The notes under the pieces were generated by a model, which was given only the letters and a program-made list of their open reading frames with translations, was not told the origin of the DNA and made no database searches. From positions 24,855,977 through 24,919,976 of the forward strand of contig JAOANR010000012.1 in assembly GCA_030278955.1 (NCBI GenBank): a DNA stretch of 64,000 nt. Direction: 5' to 3'. Positions 35,096 to 45,359 of this stretch are shown here, one piece after another. The translations under genes and the position numbers were made by a program. Every line of letters starts with the position of its first letter. The stretch's first letter is position 1. Source of the DNA: Hygrophila difformis (taxonomy: Eukaryota; Streptophyta; Magnoliopsida; Lamiales; Acanthaceae).

Positions 35096-36943
35096 GAACA
35101 TAACCTATACCAAATAATGAAAGATAGGCAAAGTCCTTCTATAGAAGAAGAGATACGGGCGTTTATGCCCAGGTTTTGCGAGGACTTACTCATGTGCATC
35201 AACATGGCTATTTTCACTGCGATCTAAAACCCGGTAAAAATCCATTTCTAAGGATTTTCTGTACCATAAGATTTGATGTATCATTTTGTTTACAGACAGA
35301 AATATTGGTGTAGAGCTTATTTGATTTCTTTCTACAGAAAATTTGCTGGTAACAGATAACAGACTAAAGATTGCTGACTTTGGATTGGCTAGAGAATTGT
35401 CTTCCTCGCCTCCTTTTACTGTTTATGTTTCTACACGCTGGTTGTGATATTTCCCAATACCCATACAATTTTTTTGTTGTTTTAAATATCTCTTTTAGTC
35501 TTAGATTGTTTTCTCTCTTGGCAAGGTATCGAGCTCCAGAGGTCTTGCTCCATTCTCCATCCTATACCCCTGCAATAGGTATGCAAAACTACTGTTGAGT
35601 CAGGCATTTCACCATTCTATTTCAGGATGTTTGCCAGAATGATTAAGTTTGTCCTGTTTCTTCGTATTTTGATCTGTGGCCTTGGTGGCATCTTCTTAGG
35701 ACTTCTTTGACTTCCATTCTATACAAATTATGGACAACATATCTAATTTAAGCAACATGTAGGACTTCTTTGACTTTCATTCTATACAAATTATGGACAA
35801 TTTGTTTAATTTAAGCAATTTGCAGAATACTAGATGTGTGTTTTAATTGTTGTTGATGTGTATGATTCTGTAACCACACATTTGTCACTGTTTATTCTGT
35901 TTCAATTTATAAGATAATTTTGAAATTGATATTTCTCACAGATATGTGGGCTGTTGGTGCAATACTAGCTGAGCTTTTGGCGTCAAACCCACTGTTTCCT
36001 GGGGAAAGGTAGCTTCATGATCCAGATTTTTAAGAAATTTATTTTCACTGTATTAAATTTTTATATACCTGCATCCTGGTGATGTTTAGATCTTGCCATG
36101 TGGAATTGTGACGATTTGTTCTTGTATGTAACACATTTTCATGAGGTCCTTATGTATTGAGTAGAGTATACAATGATACATCTTTCTATAGCATTTGAAT
36201 ATTGTTCCTTGCATGAGCAGTGAAATTGATCAATTATACAAGATCTGCGGCGTTCTTGGGGCTCCTGACTGGAATTCCTTCCCATGTGCCAGAAACATTT
36301 TTCAGTTTGGTGATGGTATTTATTCACATGTTCTTAATTTTGGTATTGCATGTTTGTCGCTCTCTGTGATTGTATTTCTGCTCACTCTCAACTGGTTTAA
36401 TGCCAATCATTTTGATAGATCAAGCCTGCTGATTTTTCTGGTATTGTTCCAAATGCAAGCTTAGAAGCAATTGACTTGATCAAGGTTGAGCTTTTACCAT
36501 GAATTCTATATGTTGTTGTAAGCTTCTTTGTTTATATTTCTAATTTTGGATCCATTCCAGCAACTTTGCTCCTGGGATCTATTAAAGCGGCCAACTGCTG
36601 AGCATTGTTTGCAGCACCCTTCTTCCATGTAATTGCACTTTTATATTGTTATTATTTATAGTTTTTGCAGTTTCAGCATGGTTACTAACTTCTTTCGGTG
36701 ATTAGGTTGCCTCATGGGTCCCTCGTCCACTTGGAGATGGTCTCAAACTAAGTCTAGGTAATTTTAGTTGGTACTTGTCATGTATGTCAATGGCACACTC
36801 GACATTTGTTTTTGCATATTGAGTGTTGACATGCTTGTAGGACCCGAACCTAATCTTGAACTAAACTTGTGGGACTTCGGGGCTTCAAAAGATGACTGTT
36901 TTCTAGCTTGACATTGGCAGTAAACCCCAGTGCTCCAAACTCG
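35096..36943 (+). pseudogene. MHK-like (MAK/RCK-type) CDK-related kinase pseudogene
   Basis: Exons with fitting splice sites encode most of a kinase domain similar to plant MHK: 35096-35233 (HNLYQIMKDRQ...HCDLKP), 35338-35440 ([19 protein letters not shown]), 35526-35578 (YRAPEVLLHSPSYTPAI), 35942-36008 (MWAVGAILAELLASNPLF), 36221-36315 ([20 protein letters not shown]), 36419-36484 (ADFSG...EAIDLIK), 36561-36628 (LKRPTAEHCLQHP), 36706-36757 and 36841-36943 (PNLELNLWDFG). The N-lobe is missing, the catalytic HRD arginine is Cys, the first exon drifts out of register after FMP, one exon junction is out of phase, and the last exon has a frameshift after DDCFL. It lies on the same strand as the Helitron ending at 45293 and may be part of it. 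Confidence 0.85.
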
Positions 36944-37059
36944 GTAAAAGGTTGTGTTCTTCACCTTTTGTTGGCTCTTGAAATTTTATAATGTTGCACG
37001 TGCGGGTACTTTCTTTCCTTGAATTATCTGTATTGGCAGTATACCCCAGTTAGTTTTAA

Positions 37060-37525
37060 TTCTTAGAAGGAGGAGATGAGCAGTAGTGTTCCACGACGAC
37101 GACCTACAAATTAATTAGGAAGAAACGGGAAATAGACGCAATTCAGAGAATAGGATTCAGACCGCGCATTTCAGGGAAAATAGGAATCAGCCCCACCCAC
37201 CCACCCTCCATCATCAGTTCTACTACATATATGTGTTGTGAAGAATTAATTATAAAAAGCCACCCCCAAATTAAATCTGCATATATAGGAGGAACTAACT
37301 CAGAAACCCTCAAATAATCTCTCCTCCAATTATGAATGCTTTCCTAATTGAAGCTTAATTGCTCGTGGTCTTTGTTGGATATTCATCCGAGTCGTACAGC
37401 TACTAGCTTCATCATCTTCTCCTCCTCCACAGGCAAACTGAAGAACTCGTGAGCCACCACTCTCAGTACAGTACTTGATCCACTGCTTTTCTCGTCAGGC
37501 ACTCTCAGTATTTGATCCACAGGTA
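37060..37525 (+). promoter_or_regulatory. Promoter/5'UTR-like segment of an unidentified gene
   Basis: ATTATAAAAAGCC (about 37250) is a plausible TATA box, followed by a leader ending in CCACAG|GTAAATT, a good splice donor near 37522. No coding exon that I recognise follows, so it may be a captured gene start. Confidence 0.35.
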
Positions 37526-37592
37526 AATTAATTCGTGTTTATGTTGTTACTATACTTATTCTTTAAATTATTTTCCAGGTATTATTATTAGT

Positions 37593-37847
37593 TCAATCAG
37601 CAATAAATAAAATAAACTCTGTTCCATCATATATGCTGTCGTCTTTATCCTTATCCTTAATTGCCCTTTTGGAATCATTACGTAATTTAAATATTAATTG
37701 CGCACATATGCGTGCCTCCGTCTCATCCTTTCTCTTCTCATATGCAATTGTTGCCTCCTCCTCCATATGCTCTTTGGCCTCAACCCTAATTCCCAAAATT
37801 TTTGGATCTGTTTGTCCATTTATAGCTTCTACCTCCGCGATAACCAT
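37593..37847 (-). other. Unidentified open frame with charged, helix-like sequence
   Basis: The minus-strand frame contains EAKEHMEEEATIAYEKRKDETEAR, here only indicated by EAKEHMEEEATIAYEK, which looks like real coiled-coil coding sequence. It has no ATG-anchored start that I trust and no recognisable family. It could be a captured exon. Confidence 0.3.
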
Positions 37848-37981
37848 GGTTCCAATGGCCCATGCCCAATTTCTCTACCTTCTCCTTGTTCTCTTGCGGA
37901 CCTCCGGGGGCGACGACGGCGGCCGGCGGTGGCAGGCGACGTGACCGGGGGCGCTGCGACAGGACATTGACGCCAGTGCCG

Positions 37982-38014
<33 letters not shown>

Positions 38015-38434
38015 CTCTATCTCTGTCTTCTTTCTATTTTTTTCTCGCTTTTTGGTTTCTATGGATTTGAGAAAATTGAATGGTGGGTGTGCTGTGTTGG
38101 CTGGGGACGAAAATGGTGGTGGGATTTAGTAGAGGTGGCGGATTTGGGAAGGGGAGAGTACGCAGAAATGGAGCTGGGCATGGCGGTGGTTTTTCTCTCT
38201 TTTTTTTTTTGGATTGGAAAGGGAGGTCGACAGTGGTGGCACAAGTATGGCAATGGCGATTTTGCGGAAGAGGGAAGGATGGCAGTGGCTTGGTGGTGGT
38301 GGCGGGAGGAGGTGGGCGATGGCAGATTTAGAGAGGATTGGGGGGATGGTGCTGGCGGCAGTGGGGGAGGACGATGGTGCCGGTGGAAGGCCGGGATGAT
38401 GATGGCAGAGGCGCGGTGGTGGGTTATTATTTAA
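37848..38434. other. GC-richer low-complexity stretch with (CT)n
   Basis: A CT microsatellite lies at about 37980-38008. A G-rich GGTGG/GGCGG-repetitive stretch runs from 38085 to 38420. Open frames on both strands are Gly/Trp-rich or Pro/Ser-rich by composition. I do not support a gene. Confidence 0.4.
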
Positions 38435-39420
38435 TCCAATGTTTATAAATTAATGGAGCTGGGTCTATCATTAATGGAGCTGGGCTTAGATAGACGATAG
38501 TCCTTTACTTGATTGGGGTTGATTTGCTAAACTCTCATTTTCGAAAAATATAATTTATTTTTATCTAATGATTATTAAAAATAAATTTATGAGACGGTTT
38601 CATATAATTTTTATTTATTGAATACTTATATTTATTAAAATGCAAACTTTTGTTTAAAATCATACAGAGTGTTATAAGGTAGGGGTGTAACCCGTTACCC
38701 AGCAATAAATCGCTCCTTTCCTGTGTATTATTTGAATTCTTGAATGTTGATAGCTATTGTTTTTTTCGGGGTATACTATAACCATATCTCACAATTAAAT
38801 TTATCTTAATTTATATATATATACATGAACAATATTGAAATTATATCGAAGCTGTGGTAGATGGTGATGCATGATGCAACTATTTATGCCCTGAATATTA
38901 TCAACACAAATTATCTGTTTCTAACTATATTCAGCACTTAAAAACTTTAATTTTTATATTTTGAAAGAAAAAAATGATGAATTACAGCACATACATCATG
39001 GCGTGGCCTATTTAATTTAGTGAAGAATATATTCTTGAATTTCTTAAAAGAAATGGATTAATTATAAATATTTTGGTGTGCATGCTAATTTTCTCGTTTC
39101 CATTTTCAGGAATATGAATATATGACCGAGGGCTTTAGATCTCTTGTTTTTAAAAAAAAATCTAAAAATTATGACATATATTTATACACACACATAGAAA
39201 CTAACAAGAAAATCAACAGTAGTTACTTTTTAGTAATTGTCGCTTAATTAATGTTATAATTCGTATTCATTTGGTTGGGTATATATGTTAGTTGTTCATT
39301 GCTGATAATTATTACATACTTAGTAAGTATCCTTGTGAAAACGAGCTAGGGCGACGACAATAATGATAAGAATACGACAATAACAAAATTTCTATTCCCG
39401 TTCAATTGATTTGTGCTTCA
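38435..39420. other. AT-rich sequence with no recognised feature
   Basis: No coding sequence recognised. TCTTAATTTATATATATATA at 38804, preceded by A, could be the 5' end of the Helitron that ends at 45293, but many such AT-rich matches are expected by chance. Confidence 0.25.
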
Positions 39421-40190
39421 TTATGTAGCTGGGTTGCGGGGCAGTGTTGGTGGTTTTCCCCCGGTCGTGGCGTCTTATCTGAATCACCAATGCATATCTC
39501 GAATGATTACCTATGAAGCTATATGTTATCTATATCTTATAATGATATTGATTAGGTTGAAAATAAAGTCAGGAGCTATATGTTAACGATTGACCAACTT
39601 ATTTCAGATATACCAATAGTCTTCACTTGATTATGCAGCTGGGTTGTGGAGCAGTGTCGGTGGATTTTTTGGCGATCTTGACGTCTTATCCGAATCCTAA
39701 CGATAAAATCAGAAGCACCAGTTCTAAGGTAATAGTAATACTGTTCTGGTTAATGGGACTCTGCTTTTGGTTTGAAAATGGGCAGTGTCCTTTCATAATT
39801 CGCTAACTTAAATCGAGGATGGTCCTTTGTTTTTCTTTCTTGATTTCCCATTTTAGTCTCAGTGTAATTCTGTCGGTTGGAATTTTTCACGGGCAGTTCA
39901 ACTTCTTGTCTCGTCGTTGGCGGATGACTCGCCCATGGTCAGGGAAGCTTCGGCTGCCACTCTGAAGGACATAGCCCAGCCTCTATGTATTGTTGCCTAA
40001 CTTTTGTTTTACCTCTATATTTATAATTTCGTGTTCAATCCCATATTCCGGGGAACTTGGCCCTGACTCTTGATTTTTTTTTTTTTTGTTATTTTTGAAA
40101 GGCCAACTATAATTTATTGAATCTTTAATTTTCTTTAGGAACCCACTTCTGGTTCTTGACTGTTGGTCGACTGTTTCGCGGACGAAGAGT
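39421..40190 (+). pseudogene. HEAT-repeat protein fragments (SGR6-like)
   Basis: VQLLVSSLADDSPMVREAS and ATLKDIAQ (about 39890-39985), and LLVLDCWSTVSR (about 40139-40190, after TTTAG and before GTAAGC), match by eye a conserved segment of the plant HEAT-repeat protein SHOOT GRAVITROPISM 6. Upstream, a related stretch (CAGCTGGGTTG...GTGTTGG...CGTCTTATC) is present twice, at about 39427 and 39640. Only fragments are present. Confidence 0.6.
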
Positions 40191-40263
40191 AAGCATATGT
40201 TTCTTGGTATTTCTCAGCTCGGTTAGTGTTATTAAGTTCTACAAGGGTGATCATATTAATTTT

Positions 40264-40820
40264 TGTTTTATATATTGCTGGCTCCCCGTGTTCCTCTACT
40301 TATTTCTTATGATTTAATTTTACTTTAGTACACCACCATTATTACTTTCAAAATTTTTGCTGCGAGCATACTCATAAAAATCTAACCCACCCTTCTTCAA
40401 CACAGATCAGTTGTTTGAATAGGACAAAGAATATAATATACAAACAAATACTTCAGTGTTCTTGTTGTCTGCCACCCCCACGATTTTTTTTTAAAAATTA
40501 TTCCTCTTGGTTGAAGATTTTGTCCAGTAACTTATTTCTACATGATTGCTGGTTGGAAATGTGATTTTTTGAAATCAGCTCTTCCGTATGAAGAATCATT
40601 TATTGTTCAGCATCCATAGTTCGTGGGGGTTGGCCTCTTTAGTGATCAGCGGGAAACCCTGTTCTCAGGTTCTCGTGCATCCGTTTGCACGTTGAGGTAT
40701 TTGCTCTTTTCGTTTTATATATTGCTGGCTCCCCGTGTTCCCTTACTTATTTGTTATGATTAAGTTTTATTTTAGTACACCACCATTATTACTTTCAGCA
40801 TTTTTGTCGTGAGCATACTG
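40264..40820 (+). repeat. Direct repeat of about 110 bp
   Basis: 40264-40376 and 40706-40820 share TTTTATATATTGCTGGCTCC, CCCGTGTTCC, TAGTACACCACCATTATTAC and GCGAGCATACT/GTGAGCATACT at about 90% identity. The intervening 330 bp hold no recognised gene. Confidence 0.7.
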
Positions 40821-41125
40821 AAGCAATGCTTTTACCAGTTGTCAATTCATACGCCTTTCTGTGTTTGGATTACTGTTTTGTTGCAGTGTTGGCCTCCACA
40901 ACCCCCTGCCTCACCTGTCTTGCCCATTCTTTTCCGTTCATTCGTCAATTCCTTCGGTTAATTTTTTTTGCTGCTTCTGTTGTTTCCTTTTGAACTCCTG
41001 CTAAAGTTACCACCAGCTATTCTTTTCAACGAACTGGCTTGAACGTATGTCCATTCCTAACTTTTGACACCTACTTTCTATGTGAGGATCACTATTTGCT
41101 TATTTAAATTGTCAATATGTTACAG

Positions 41126-41265
41126 ATAGACTTGAAGCGCTCCAGTTACCTGGATGTCTGTGCGGCTTTGACTGCGGTTTGCCAGTTGATTATTAAGGAG
41201 CGAATACCTGCAGTGTTGCCACCGGTCGTGGAATTGGTGGGGCATCAGGCGGATGTGGTGAGAAA
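41126..41265 (+). pseudogene. AP-4 complex epsilon subunit exon fragment
   Basis: After TTACAG the frame reads SSYLDVCAALTAVCQLI and ERIPAVLPPVVELVGHQ, ending before a GTATAA donor-like site. It matches by eye the N-terminal adaptin region of plant AP-4 epsilon, a subunit of a vesicle coat adaptor. No other AP-4 exon is recognised nearby, so this is a single captured exon. Confidence 0.7.
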
Positions 41266-42300
41266 GTATAAATAATTTTTTGCCTGTTCTTTTGTCTGTG
41301 CAATTTTTTGTTCATAACAAATGGCCCAACACATTCGTCTAAACTTATTTTATTTTTGAAACTGAATGCTGCACGTTGATGTGATTCTTATATTTCTTGT
41401 TCCTTTCTATACAATGTGACTTGTAGGTGTGAAAATGATGTGGTACTAATTTAAAGATGGAAGCAATTCAGTACCGGGCTTGTGTCTTGAAGAGAAGGTA
41501 TGTGTTTGCTTGTTTGGTTTAGCATGCTGAGTCAAATTGGATTCTCTTGAAGCATACCTGTTTGAGATCGTGCATGGCGCTCAGAGCTGACACCAATTGA
41601 AACTGCTTAATAAATTCACCATTTGAATGGAAAATCATTTGGAATAGTGCTGGGGTTACTTAAAAGTGGATATGATTCACACATGATGATGTTGTTCCGT
41701 TCCTTCAAGTTTATGGTATTATCAAATTGCAGACTTGAGCTACTGAAAGTGTTAATTATTGGTTTTACATTACAGCTAATGCAACCATGTGTCTTTGTCG
41801 TTGTTGCTACTTACCTTATTAATGAGAGTGGGGTCTTTGGAGATCATGTGCTCACTATACATGTTATAAACATGGTGGATAGCTGTTAGCTTCTACTTAT
41901 ATGTGTAAGGAAAATTAATTTACTGGTGTCTGAGGTAATGGGTGTTCTACTTACAATAATTGCATTTTTGTTCCAGCGTTTTCCCCTCATTATGACTTTA
42001 TTATGGCTGATCTTTATACACATACGGATCTGGTAGTCAGTTCCGTAAACATTTTTTAGGACCTGCCATACCATAGATGGCCACAAAGTTATTACTCCAA
42101 TTGACTGCCATGGCTATCTTATTCCTTCAGGACTTAGTGGTATGCACTTTAATACATGTCTATGATATTCAATATAATATCATATTTACAGGTTGTCTTG
42201 AACCAGCTTCAACAAAAGAAGAGTTCTGACTATTTTATATTATATAGATATAGATATAAATTTTAATCAAGTTCCTTTGTGGATGAATGCTATATGTGGT

Positions 42301-43090
42301 TGTTGAAGATATTATAATATCTTTACATTTAGTTTTTTATATCTTGGTAGTTAATTAATATTGATTGTAAAATATTTCTCACTTTATTTAGGAGATTTTG
42401 TGGCCTTGTATACTCCTATATAATTGTAGGCTGGTGTATATGTTGGAATATGAAATATAGAAAACCTTTTCCTATCTCTGAACATGGTATCAGAGCATCC
42501 CAGGTTGGGGTTCCTATAACCTGACCTGCTAACCTCTTCTCTCTTGTCAATCTCCTTTCCTCTGGAGTGACAATTGTGGTCCTTGTTAGATTTTTTTTTT
42601 TTTTTTTTTGCCGTTCACTGGTATCTATGGCTTCCCCTGACTCTAAGCCCGTTTATGGCACAACCATCAAGTTGAATGGCCAAAATTATGTTTTGTGGTC
42701 CCAAGCCTTCAAATTGTTTTTGGGTTCACAAAATAAATTGAACCATATTCTTGATGATCCTCCCAACCGAAATGACAAGGATTATTCTACTTGCCAACAA
42801 TTACTTCACAATTACTTCTTCAGTATGTGTTGTTCTGTTGGTTTCCATCATTGTTTTTTATTGGTGTTACCTTCGCTGTACATATATAGTACTTCACAGT
42901 TGATAAGTTGCATTAGTCTTCTTCCCCTATTTGCAATGTCCTTTCCAACGTGTAGCACTTCCCCTACTTTTGTGTTGCTCGTACCTTAATGACCCATACC
43001 AATGTTCCTAAGTCTTTTTGGGGGATGCTGTGCTCACTGCTTGTTTTCTTACATCAAAAAATGTTTACGGAACTGACAACCAGATTGAAT
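42301..43090 (+). pseudogene. Copia retrotransposon remnant (LTR, PBS, gag start, integrase scrap)
   Basis: A short LTR (42301-42484, TGTTGAAG...GAACA) is followed by TGGTATCAGAGCAT, the initiator tRNA-Met PBS. A gag N-terminus begins at 42627 (YGTTIKLNGQNYVLWSQAFK, a typical Copia gag start). It breaks off near 42790 and is followed by an integrase scrap with NVPKSFWG (about 43000) in shifted frames. Everything between is deleted and no 3' LTR is recognised. Confidence 0.7.
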
Positions 43091-43099
43091 TTCATCACT

Positions 43100-43191
43100 A
43101 GAGGAAGGAAGGATTCTACGTTACTGCCATCGCTACAGCTGGATCCAAATGGGCAATTTTTATGTCTCGTGGGGCTGGGTATGCTGATCAG
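43100..43191 (+). pseudogene. PPK/MUT9-like casein kinase 1 C-terminal exon fragment
   Basis: EGFYVTAIATAGSKWAIFMS and RGAGYADQ end at a GT donor (43192). This matches by eye the conserved C-terminal region of plant MUT9-like/PPK kinases. It is fused directly to the Copia scrap upstream. Confidence 0.65.
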
Positions 43192-43264
43192 GTTTGTTGC
43201 AGTCATATTACATCAAAATCTGTATATTCCTTTAAAGGATATCTAGATGATTTTGCGAAGGTAT

Positions 43265-43439
43265 TATGAATATCTAGAGGTTTCAACAATACTGATGGGC
43301 CTCTATTATGTATATCCCAAAGCAGTTTCAACAAAGGTATTATGAATATCTAGATGATTTTCAAGCTCCTGATGGGCCTATATTTCTTAAGATATGTGGA
43401 GAAGCTGCTTGCGCTGGGATTGTCAATGACTATATTAGT
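43265..43439 (+). pseudogene. Serine carboxypeptidase S28 (EDA2-like) exon, with a degraded partial duplicate
   Basis: The exon at 43326-43439 follows AAAGCAG and precedes GTAAGC. It reads QQRYYEYLDDFQAPDGPIFL and KICGEAACAGIVNDYIS, the N-terminal part of plant S28 peptidases such as EDA2, before the catalytic serine. A decayed copy of its start (GGTATTATGAATATCTAGA...TGATGGGCCT) lies just upstream at 43260-43305. Confidence 0.75.
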
Positions 43440-43978
43440 GTAAGCCTGTCCTATGTGGACATTTCCTTTGGGATCTTAGAATATTGTTGCAACAGTTTGT
43501 TGTCCATAAATTAAGAAGTAAATGGTGAAACGAAAGGCTCCCTTTCTGACCTAAATGCACATTGTTATGTCTTTGACAAAGTGAAATATGCTTACAACTA
43601 TGGGATGCATGATGCATGTGTTTCTTATGAGAGTATTTAAATTAACCATTAACCATCTTTTTTCTTTATGAGATGCTTTAAAAATAGATTCAAAAAATAT
43701 CTCTGTACCACTAATTTTTTTTTCCTAAAATGTAAAAATTACATCTCTCTCTGTATTTTTTTTATTTTTTATTTTATTTTTTAAGGAATATTATTTGTAT
43801 TAGATTTAGATTTAGAATATATGGCTATGGCATGATGCGAGTGTTGATGCCACTTCACCATGGCATACAGCCACCAATGAAATATGATTTTTGACTTTGT
43901 GGCTTGATGTTTATCCTTCGCGACGTGGAATGTTTATTTATTTTAACTTCTATATGATCTCCAAATATTTGTATAGGG

Positions 43979-44165
43979 ATGAGGATCAAGACTGATGCTC
44001 CTGTTGCCCAATTTCTGATCAAGGTGGAGAATGTGATCTCCAGGACCAGTCTATGGCATTTGGTTCTGACTGAGGTCGATTTACTGAAATGAAGAGATCA
44101 GTAGTTGATAAGAATCTAAGTCCATTGGTTAAGAGGGTGATGACTCGATGCATTCAGTGCACAAG
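43979..44165 (+). pseudogene. Mitochondrial complex I 75-kDa subunit (NDUFS1) fragment
   Basis: One frame reads QGGECDLQDQSMAFGSD, a stop, then [15 protein letters not shown] and [10 protein letters not shown]. This is the conserved iron-sulfur cluster-binding region of the complex I 75-kDa subunit. Stops (one before CSCCPISDQ and one after FGSD) show that it is nonfunctional. A GT follows CACAAG at 44165. Confidence 0.75.
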
Positions 44166-44357
44166 GTGCATAGTTTTTGTTTTTATATGTTACGTCGTCT
44201 GCCAAAATATAATTTTCTTAGTTGCACAAATGCACAAAGATTGGGAATCAAGATTATTGCTCATTTTTAAAGCACAGTACAAATTTGGCTAAATAGAAGA
44301 ATTTTACATAAGTGCAATAAACTTGCTGGGGTCTGCGATGTCTTCTATGTTTACAGG

Positions 44358-44490
44358 AAAAAAACAAGGCTCAAGAGGAGAATAGGATGAATAGGTTCGG
44401 ATTTAGGCAATTTCTGGAATCTATCATGCTTGGTCAAATCTTTTCGATTACATTTACGTTTTTCTTGTGCTTTTTTGTTGAATGGGTAAG
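44358..44490 (+). other. Possible captured exon of unknown gene
   Basis: After TTTACAG an open frame reads KNKAQEENRMNRFGFRQFLE and then a hydrophobic stretch. It looks exon-like, but I do not recognise a family. Confidence 0.3.
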
Positions 44491-44724
44491 TGTTAACTAA
44501 TGATTTTATTTACTGATAGTGGCTGCAGGTTAGATATGCATTTTATTGCATGGGAAAGGGTTGAGATTTTAGTCTTCTCTGCTGGAGAATATAAGTAGTA
44601 ATTTTTTTGTTGATAAATTATTGGAAATTCAGAATTTCTTATTTTATTCAGGGTTTTCAAGAAACTTCAGCCGTATAGTTGTTATCAATAGGTGTTTCCT
44701 GCATGTTCTGTAGTTGGTCTATAC

Positions 44725-45124
44725 TAGGGTTGTAAAGGAATCAAATTTTTTTGGTTCGATTTGTGATTCGATTCGAAATTATTCGGAATTTTATGTTTCG
44801 ATTAATATTTGATTCGATTCGATATTCGATTTTATATTAAAATTATATATAAATATATAAATTTATATAGTTAAATAATTTAAAATTTTAATTTTAGTGA
44901 CTATATTTACTAGTTAATATAACTATATTTATATATAATATTAAAATATTAAATTTGATCTATAAATCAAATTAAATATTTAAGTTTAATAATTAAAATT
45001 AATTTTATTAATTATTAAATTACCTTATAGAATAATTCGATTCGATTCGATAATATTCGAAAAGTTTATCAAATCAAAGCGAATACTGTGGTATTCGGTT
45101 CGATTCGGTTCGTTTACAACCCTA
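44725..45124. mobile_element. hAT-type MITE with 8-bp target duplication (400 bp)
   Basis: TAGGGTTGTAAA and TTTACAACCCTA are perfect 12-bp terminal inverted repeats, flanked on both sides by GTCTATAC (44717-44724 and 45125-45132). The ends are full of TTCGATTCGA-type iterated words and the middle is AT-only. Confidence 0.9.
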
Positions 45125-45263
45125 GTCTATACTATAGCCGTTTGCATAAAAAAATATGGAATTAGCTACATTGACCTATCAAATCAATTGGTTATCTTTA
45201 ACTCACTTTTATTCACTTACATTTGTTTCTTTTTTTGCTATGGGCAGCTGTACGTGCAAATAT

Positions 45264-45293
45264 GCTGTGCGTAGAACAGCGTTTTTTTCCTAG
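45264..45293 (+). mobile_element. Helitron 3' terminus, plus strand
   Basis: The hairpin GCTGT-GCGTAGA-ACAGC (45264-45280) is followed after nine bases by CTAG (45290-45293) and then T, in a TA-rich target. This is the standard Helitron 3' end. The element must extend leftwards and would include the gene fragments from at least 39.4 to 44.2 kb. Its 5' TC end was not identified. Confidence 0.7.
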
Positions 45294-45324
<31 letters not shown>

Positions 45325-45359
45325 CCATTCCATAAGATATTTAAATGAAATATACTATC

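Noticed and set aside
37862..38434. 190-codon ORF rich in Gly, Trp and Arg
   Set aside because: It is produced by a CT microsatellite and G-rich low-complexity sequence; no domain and several overlapping frames open.
38804..38805. 5' TC terminus of the Helitron that ends at 45293
   Set aside because: The match is only to AT-rich generic sequence; many equal candidates exist, so the left end is left undefined.
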